64,000 nt of DNA from Silicimonas sp. (GTDB lineage Bacteria; Pseudomonadota; Alphaproteobacteria; Rhodobacterales; Rhodobacteraceae), in NCBI GenBank assembly GCA_022824525.1, contig JAJDZT010000147.1, forward strand, positions 1 to 64,000, in the 5' to 3' direction. A program made the translations under genes and the position numbers. This document shows, in pieces, positions 59,227-64,000 of this stretch. A model generated the notes under the pieces. That model worked only from the letters and a program-made list of their open reading frames with translations, searched no databases and had not been told where the DNA came from. Position 1 is the first letter of the stretch. The number at the start of each line of letters is the position of its first letter.

Positions 59227-59733
59227 TTAGTCGAGCAATCCATCGGGCAGATCAACGATAATTTTGCTGGAAGCCAAATTGATAGTCGGGACATTCTGTT
59301 GGGTGAACGGCAGCAGTATGGGTTGCTTGCTGCCCTTGACGGCAATTTCAAGAAGATCGCCGGCGCCATGGTTCAGCACAGCCTTGATACGTCCGATTTT
59401 CTCTCCGCCAGTGTCGAACGCGGACAACCCGATCAGATCGGCGTGGTAGAATTCGTCGTCTGGCAGGTTCGGTAAGCTTTCGCGCGGCGCATATAGCCGT
59501 GTGCCACGCAAAGTCTCCGCCGCTTCTTTGCTGGCAACGCCAGAAAGTCTTGCCGCAAACCCGCCTTTGACAGGGCGTGTGATCTTGATCGTCCAAGAGG
59601 TTTTGCCCTCTTCGTCCGAGAGAGGTCCATACTTGGCAATGCCTTCGGGCTCGGCGCAAAAGCTTTTCAGGCGTACTTCACCGCGCACGCCGAAAGCGCC
59701 TGCCACCGCGCCGACACAGACGCGATCGGTCAT
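59227..59733 (-). CDS. rimM: Ribosome maturation factor RimM
   Basis: VCVGAVAGAFGVRGEVRLKSF, LRGTRLYAPRESLPNLPDDEFYHADLIGL. Confidence 0.95.
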   Translation of the reverse strand: MTDRVCVGAVAGAFGVRGEVRLKSFCAEPEGIAKYGPLSDEEGKTSWTIKITRPVKGGFAARLSGVASKEAAETLRGTRLYAPRESLPNLPDDEFYHADLIGLSAFDTGGEKIGRIKAVLNHGAGDLLEIAVKGSKQPILLPFTQQNVPTINLASSKIIVDLPDGLLD

Positions 59734-59906
59734 CTCAATCCCCCGCAAAGTCCGTCGAGACGGACGGAGCCACCTGCCTCTAGGCAGCGTTGTTTACTCC
59801 CGTTCTCGGCAACCCGGACCCCGCCCCAGAAAGCGATTGCCACCAGGACGAGGGTCGTTGTGCGTCTTACAAGCCCGAGGCCGGGAATCATGCCGGGAAG
59901 GGCGGA

Positions 59907-60371
59907 TTACTCCGCCTTCTCCTCTTCTGCGGGAGCTTCTTCCGCAGCGGCTTCTTCTGCCGGTGCCTCTTCAGCAACTGCTTCTTCGGCTGGAGCTTCT
60001 TCTTCGGCCGGTGCGTTTGCGGCTTCTTCAGCTTCCGCTGCTTTTGCGGCCTTCTCTTCAGCGCGTTCCTGAGCCTTCTTGCCTGGCTGCGCCTTGTTCG
60101 GGTTGTTCCGCTCTTTTTTCTCGGCCACGCCAGCAGCTTCGAGGAAACGCGAGATGCGGTCGGTTGGTTGCGCACCCTGGTCGAGCCAGTACTGCACGCG
60201 CTCCATGTTCATTTTGACGCGGTCTTCGCTGTCTTTTGGAAGAAGCGGGTTATAGGTGCCGAGCTTCTCGATGAAGCGGCCGTCACGCGGCATGCGGCTG
60301 TCGGCTGCAACGATGCGGTAAAACGGGCGCTTCTTGGAGCCGCCGCGTGCGAGGCGGATTTTCATAGCCAT
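59907..60371 (-). CDS. rpsP: 30S ribosomal protein S16 with Ala/Glu-rich C-terminal extension
   Basis: [40 protein letters not shown]; tail [32 protein letters not shown]. Confidence 0.97.
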   Translation of the reverse strand: MAMKIRLARGGSKKRPFYRIVAADSRMPRDGRFIEKLGTYNPLLPKDSEDRVKMNMERVQYWLDQGAQPTDRISRFLEAAGVAEKKERNNPNKAQPGKKAQERAEEKAAKAAEAEEAANAPAEEEAPAEEAVAEEAPAEEAAAEEAPAEEEKAE

Positions 60372-60382
60372 TTGATATTTCC

Positions 60383-60682
60383 TTACTTTTCTTGATGCTG
60401 TTTGTGATGTTGGATGACTTCCTGAATGATGAAATTCAGGAATTTCTTCGCGAACCCGGGGTCGAGATCGGCGTCTTTTGCCAGCTGTTCAAGCCGGGCA
60501 ATCTGGGTGGCTTCCCGCGATTTGTCGGAGGCGGGAAGAGCGTGTTCCGCTTTCAATTTTCCGACTGCCTGCGTGTGCGCAAACCGCTCGGCAAGCGTGT
60601 AAACGAGGATCGCGTCGAGCCGGTCGATGCTGGCGCGATGGCCAGACAATAACTCTGCAGCGCGTGTGACGGCGTCGGTCAT
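60383..60682 (-). CDS. Chorismate mutase (AroQ type)
   Basis: [43 protein letters not shown]. Confidence 0.92.
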   Translation of the reverse strand: MTDAVTRAAELLSGHRASIDRLDAILVYTLAERFAHTQAVGKLKAEHALPASDKSREATQIARLEQLAKDADLDPGFAKKFLNFIIQEVIQHHKQHQEK

Positions 60683-60709
60683 TTGGCGCCTCCTTGGGTC
60701 GAAATCGGA

Positions 60710-60753
60710 ACGTCGGTATTACGTCGGTGCGACGTCGGTATTGCGTCGGTGCG
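60710..60753. repeat. Minisatellite: four 11-bp units (two 22-bp copies)
   Basis: ACGTCGGTATT ACGTCGGTGCG ACGTCGGTATT GCGTCGGTGCG. Confidence 0.9.
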
Positions 60754-60761
60754 GAAACGGG

Positions 60762-61343
60762 TCATTGCGGCGTCTCCGGTGTGGGATGGCGATAGACATG
60801 GGTGCCATCGTCGTCGAGCGCGGCCTCGGCCACCGGGTCGCGTGTGGCGCCGAGGCGCTTGGCAAGGGCAATTGAACGCGCATTTTGCGGGTCGATGTAG
60901 CTGACAAGGCCGGCCAGCCCGAGCGTGTCGGTGGCCCAGGCGCGGATCGCCTGAGCGGCTTCGGCCGCGATGCCCCGGCCTTCTCCCGCCTCCGTCAGAG
61001 CGAAACCCAGTTCCACTTCTTGATCGCCTGGCTCAAGTCCCAAAACGACGAAGCCACAGATTGCTCCGCTGTCCCGGTCTTCGACAGCGAAACCGCCATG
61101 GCCATGCAGAAGCCAACCTGCCGTCATTTTGGCGAATTCGTTCCAAGCGTCCTCGCGGCTCATTGGACCGCCGATAAACTTGCCGCGTTCGGCACAGGCG
61201 ATTTCGGCGCAGGCCGGAAAGTCAGAAAGCCGCGGCGCACGCAGAACCAGTCGCTTTGTTGTGATTACCGGCAGTGCGTCGGAGACACGGCTGGCAAGGC
61301 TGGCGGCGGCACCTGGCGTGGGCTGTTCGTGGCGCGGCGTCAT
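60762..61343 (-). CDS. GNAT family N-acetyltransferase (RimJ/RimL-type)
   Basis: TKRLVLRAPRLSDFPAC, GEGRGIAAEAAQAIRAWA, YIDPQNARSIALAKRLGA. Confidence 0.92.
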   Translation of the reverse strand: MTPRHEQPTPGAAASLASRVSDALPVITTKRLVLRAPRLSDFPACAEIACAERGKFIGGPMSREDAWNEFAKMTAGWLLHGHGGFAVEDRDSGAICGFVVLGLEPGDQEVELGFALTEAGEGRGIAAEAAQAIRAWATDTLGLAGLVSYIDPQNARSIALAKRLGATRDPVAEAALDDDGTHVYRHPTPETPQ

Positions 61344-61870
61344 TGTATCGCCTCCGGTTCGGGATGCACCCAGACGTTCAGTTTGCCGAGGTCTGGATGC
61401 GTGAACGGCTCACCCTCTTGCCGACAGCCAAGGCGCTCAGCCAGGCGGATCGAGCGGTGGTTGTCGTCCATGATGAGGCTGACAATGCGGGTCCAACCGA
61501 GAGTGTCGTAAACAAAGTTGCGGGTCGCCAGCGCAGCTTCCTGCGCGATGCCTTTGCCTTCGGCGGTTTCATAGATTGACCAACCGATCTCCGGCTCGGG
61601 CCAGTCTTCCGGGTGGTAAACGCCAACTATGCCGAAAGGTTCGTCGGTAACCTTGTCCGCGACCATCCAGCGACTGTAGCCGCGCAAATACCATTGACCG
61701 ATGATCCCTGCGAGGTGATGAAAGCTCGATTGATAATCGTAAGGTCCGCCGACGCCTTTTGAGCGACCTGATGCGCGAAACGCGGCATGGGCCGGCAAGT
61801 CATCCATCCGGGGAAGCCGCATGCGCAAGCGGTCCGTCTCGATCTCGGGAATGCGGAAGTCGACGGTCAT
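61340..61870 (-). CDS. GNAT family N-acetyltransferase
   Basis: TDRLRMRLPRMDDLPAH, AEGKGIAQEAALATRNF, DDNHRSIRLAERLGC. Confidence 0.92.
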   Translation of the reverse strand: MTVDFRIPEIETDRLRMRLPRMDDLPAHAAFRASGRSKGVGGPYDYQSSFHHLAGIIGQWYLRGYSRWMVADKVTDEPFGIVGVYHPEDWPEPEIGWSIYETAEGKGIAQEAALATRNFVYDTLGWTRIVSLIMDDNHRSIRLAERLGCRQEGEPFTHPDLGKLNVWVHPEPEAIQ

Positions 61871-62388
61871 GCCGCCCTCCGGGGGTGGCGATAGACGAGG
61901 TCGCCGTCATTCGCTGCTTTAGCTTCCGCGTCGCGGGCGGCCCCCAATCGTTCCGCCAGCGCGATCGAACGTGCATTCGCCGGATTAATATAGCTTACAA
62001 GCGTCGGCATTCCCCGGGTCAGGAAGGCCCAGTCCAACACGGCGTTTGCGGCCTCAAAGGCGTATCCTTTCCCTTCGGCTTCCGGCGTGGTCATCCAGCC
62101 AAGCTCCGTCTCCGGGAAAATGGACGGTTTCATGATGCCCAGATACGCGACGGCGTTGTCGCTGTCTTTCAGAGCCGCCGTCCAGTAGCCGATGTCATCG
62201 AGAACCCAACTGGCCATCATGCTCGCGAAAGATGACCAAGCGCTGACATCGTCCTTTGGGCCGCCCATGTATTTCGACCGATCCGACATCATCAACGCCT
62301 CATAGGCCGACCAATCGGCACGGGTCTGCGTGCGCAGCGTCAGGCGCTCGGTCTGAAGGACCGGGATATGGATGGTGGTTTGGCTCAC
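61867..62388 (-). CDS. GNAT family N-acetyltransferase
   Basis: TERLTLRTQTRADWSAYEAL, AEGKGYAFEAANAVLDWA, YINPANARSIALAERLGA. Confidence 0.92.
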   Translation of the reverse strand: MSQTTIHIPVLQTERLTLRTQTRADWSAYEALMMSDRSKYMGGPKDDVSAWSSFASMMASWVLDDIGYWTAALKDSDNAVAYLGIMKPSIFPETELGWMTTPEAEGKGYAFEAANAVLDWAFLTRGMPTLVSYINPANARSIALAERLGAARDAEAKAANDGDLVYRHPRRAA

Positions 62389-63884
62389 TTCTTCTTTCCG
62401 AAACCGCTGAGACCCGGAGGCAACTGCGCGCCGCCGCCGAGGCCGGGGAGGCCGCCGCCGGGCATCGCGCCCATCTGTTTCTGTGCGGCTTCAATCTCGG
62501 CTTGGCTGGGCATACCGCCTGCAGGCAAACCACCCTTGCCGCCGAAGAGGCCGCCAAGCTGACGCATCATGCCCTTTTTGCCCATTTTGCCGACCTTCTT
62601 CATCATGTCGGACATCTGGCGGTGCATCTTGATCAGCTTGTTGAGGTCGGACACTTCCATCCCCGCGCCAGCCGCGATGCGTTTCTTGCGGGAAGCCTGA
62701 AGGATCGCGGGATTGGCGCGTTCCTTCTTGGTCATTGAATTGATCAGTGCGATCTGTTGGCGGAGGATCTTGTCGTCAAAACCGCCATCGGCCATTGCAG
62801 CCTTCATTTTGCCCATGCCCGGCATCATTCCCATGATGCCTTCCATGCCGCCCATCTTCTGCATCTGTTCGATTTGTTGGCGCAGGTCGTTCATGTTGAA
62901 CTGACCTTTCTGGAAGCGCTTCATCATGCGCTCTTGCTGCTCGATTTCGAGCGTTTCCTGCGCCTTTTCGACGAGGGCCACGATGTCGCCCATGCCGAGG
63001 ATGCGGCCCGCAATGCGATCGGGCTCGAAGGTCTCGATGGCGTCCATCTTCTCTCCGAGGCCGACGAAGCGGATCGGCTTGCCAGTGACCGCGCGCATGG
63101 AAAGCGCCGCGCCGCCGCGACCGTCACCATCCATCCGGGTGAGGACCACGCCGGAGACGCCGATCTTGTCGTCGAATTCCTCGGCCACGTTGACGGCGTC
63201 CTGACCGGTCAGGCCGTCGACGACCAGAAGCGTCTCACGCGGGTTCGCGACGTCACGGACCGCGGCGGCCTGTGCGATCAGTTCCTGATCGATATGAAGC
63301 CGACCGGCCGTGTCGAGCATGTAGACATCGTAGCCGCCGAGCGTTGCCTGCTGCTTGGCGCGTTTGGCGATGGCGACCGGGTCCTCGCCCGGCACGATGG
63401 GAAGGGTGTCGACACCGATCTGCGTGCCGAGGATGGCAAGCTGTTCCATCGCCGCCGGACGGTTGGTGTCGAGGGATGCCATGAGGACGCGCTTGTTTTC
63501 GCGCTCACTCAGACGCTTGGCGAGTTTGGCGGTCGTGGTGGTCTTACCGGAGCCTTGGAGACCGACCATCAGGATCGGGGCAGGCGGGTTGTCGATTTTC
63601 AGTTCGCCCGGGTCACCATCGCCTTTCAGGACATGGACCAATTCGTCATGGACGATCTTGATGACCTGCTGACCCGGCGTGACCGATTTCGTCACTGCCT
63701 GGCCCGTGGCCTTGGCCTCAACGGCTTTCACGAAATCCCGAGCTACAGGGAGGGATACGTCCGCCTCAAGAAGCGCCACGCGCACTTCGCGGAGGGCCGT
63801 TTTGACGTCATCTTCGGACAGCGCGCCTTGCTTTGTCAGCCGGTCGAAGACGCCTGAGAGGCGTTCTGACAGGTTTTCGAACAT
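62385..63884 (-). CDS. ffh: Signal recognition particle protein
   Basis: MFENLSERLSGVFDRLTKQG, GLQGSGKTTTTAKLAKRL, DTAGRLHID, Met-rich M domain; start at 63884. Confidence 0.97.
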   Translation of the reverse strand: MFENLSERLSGVFDRLTKQGALSEDDVKTALREVRVALLEADVSLPVARDFVKAVEAKATGQAVTKSVTPGQQVIKIVHDELVHVLKGDGDPGELKIDNPPAPILMVGLQGSGKTTTTAKLAKRLSERENKRVLMASLDTNRPAAMEQLAILGTQIGVDTLPIVPGEDPVAIAKRAKQQATLGGYDVYMLDTAGRLHIDQELIAQAAAVRDVANPRETLLVVDGLTGQDAVNVAEEFDDKIGVSGVVLTRMDGDGRGGAALSMRAVTGKPIRFVGLGEKMDAIETFEPDRIAGRILGMGDIVALVEKAQETLEIEQQERMMKRFQKGQFNMNDLRQQIEQMQKMGGMEGIMGMMPGMGKMKAAMADGGFDDKILRQQIALINSMTKKERANPAILQASRKKRIAAGAGMEVSDLNKLIKMHRQMSDMMKKVGKMGKKGMMRQLGGLFGGKGGLPAGGMPSQAEIEAAQKQMGAMPGGGLPGLGGGAQLPPGLSGFGKKK

Positions 63885-64000
63885 CTCACGGCTCCTATGA
63901 TGCTTGTCAAGCAGGACATTGATTTTGCTTGATTTTGAAGTTTGGAAAATCGTCGAAGATCCAGCCGTTTCTGAGCGTGTCATAGATGATCGACAGCAGC

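Noticed and set aside
62757-63857. 366-aa plus-strand ORF opposite ffh
   Set aside because: Antisense of the strongly conserved ffh gene; no independent support.
1-64000. CRISPR array, prophage, integron, tRNA/rRNA genes
   Set aside because: No regularly spaced repeats, Cas, integrase, phage structural genes or recognisable tRNA/rRNA sequence found by reading; a tRNAscan/Infernal run would be needed to exclude a small RNA gene formally.

Overview
The window is a 64 kb stretch of alphaproteobacterial chromosome. Protein content and gene order point to Rhodobacteraceae (Roseobacter-like). It is almost entirely protein-coding and mostly housekeeping or metabolic. Main blocks, left to right: SDR plus FeS-type photolyase; LacI-regulated sorbitol/mannitol operon (smoEFGK-smoS-mtlK); an enolase-superfamily plus ThDP-enzyme pair; a secreted protein made of about 18 MORN repeats; nadE; S49 peptidase; SDR-uvrC; pgsA-moaD-moaE; hrpB; meaB; rpmB; panC-panB; a methyl-accepting chemotaxis gene split by one in-frame TAG; xdhC and a molybdopterin-binding gene with an orphan 'ligase-associated' exonuclease; gpmI-envC-ctpA; trmD-rplS-rpmE; bdhA; patatin; psuG-psuK; a LIV-type ABC transporter with a mocA-like gene; and rimM-rpsP-chorismate mutase-3xGNAT-ffh on the minus strand. 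I saw no prophage, CRISPR array, rRNA or recognisable tRNA. The strongest non-routine signals are: the clean in-frame amber stop in the MCP gene; a candidate minus-strand sRNA with CCUCC motifs and an intrinsic terminator near 38.2 kb; long hairpins directly after both ABC substrate-binding protein genes; a three-copy GC-rich intergenic repeat; a 4x11-bp minisatellite upstream of the chorismate mutase gene; an AT-rich region with a perfect DnaA box before uvrC; and a 54-aa CxxC/CxC small protein absent from the supplied ORF track. I found no single convincing new multi-gene system. All family calls come from reading the sequence, with no database search.
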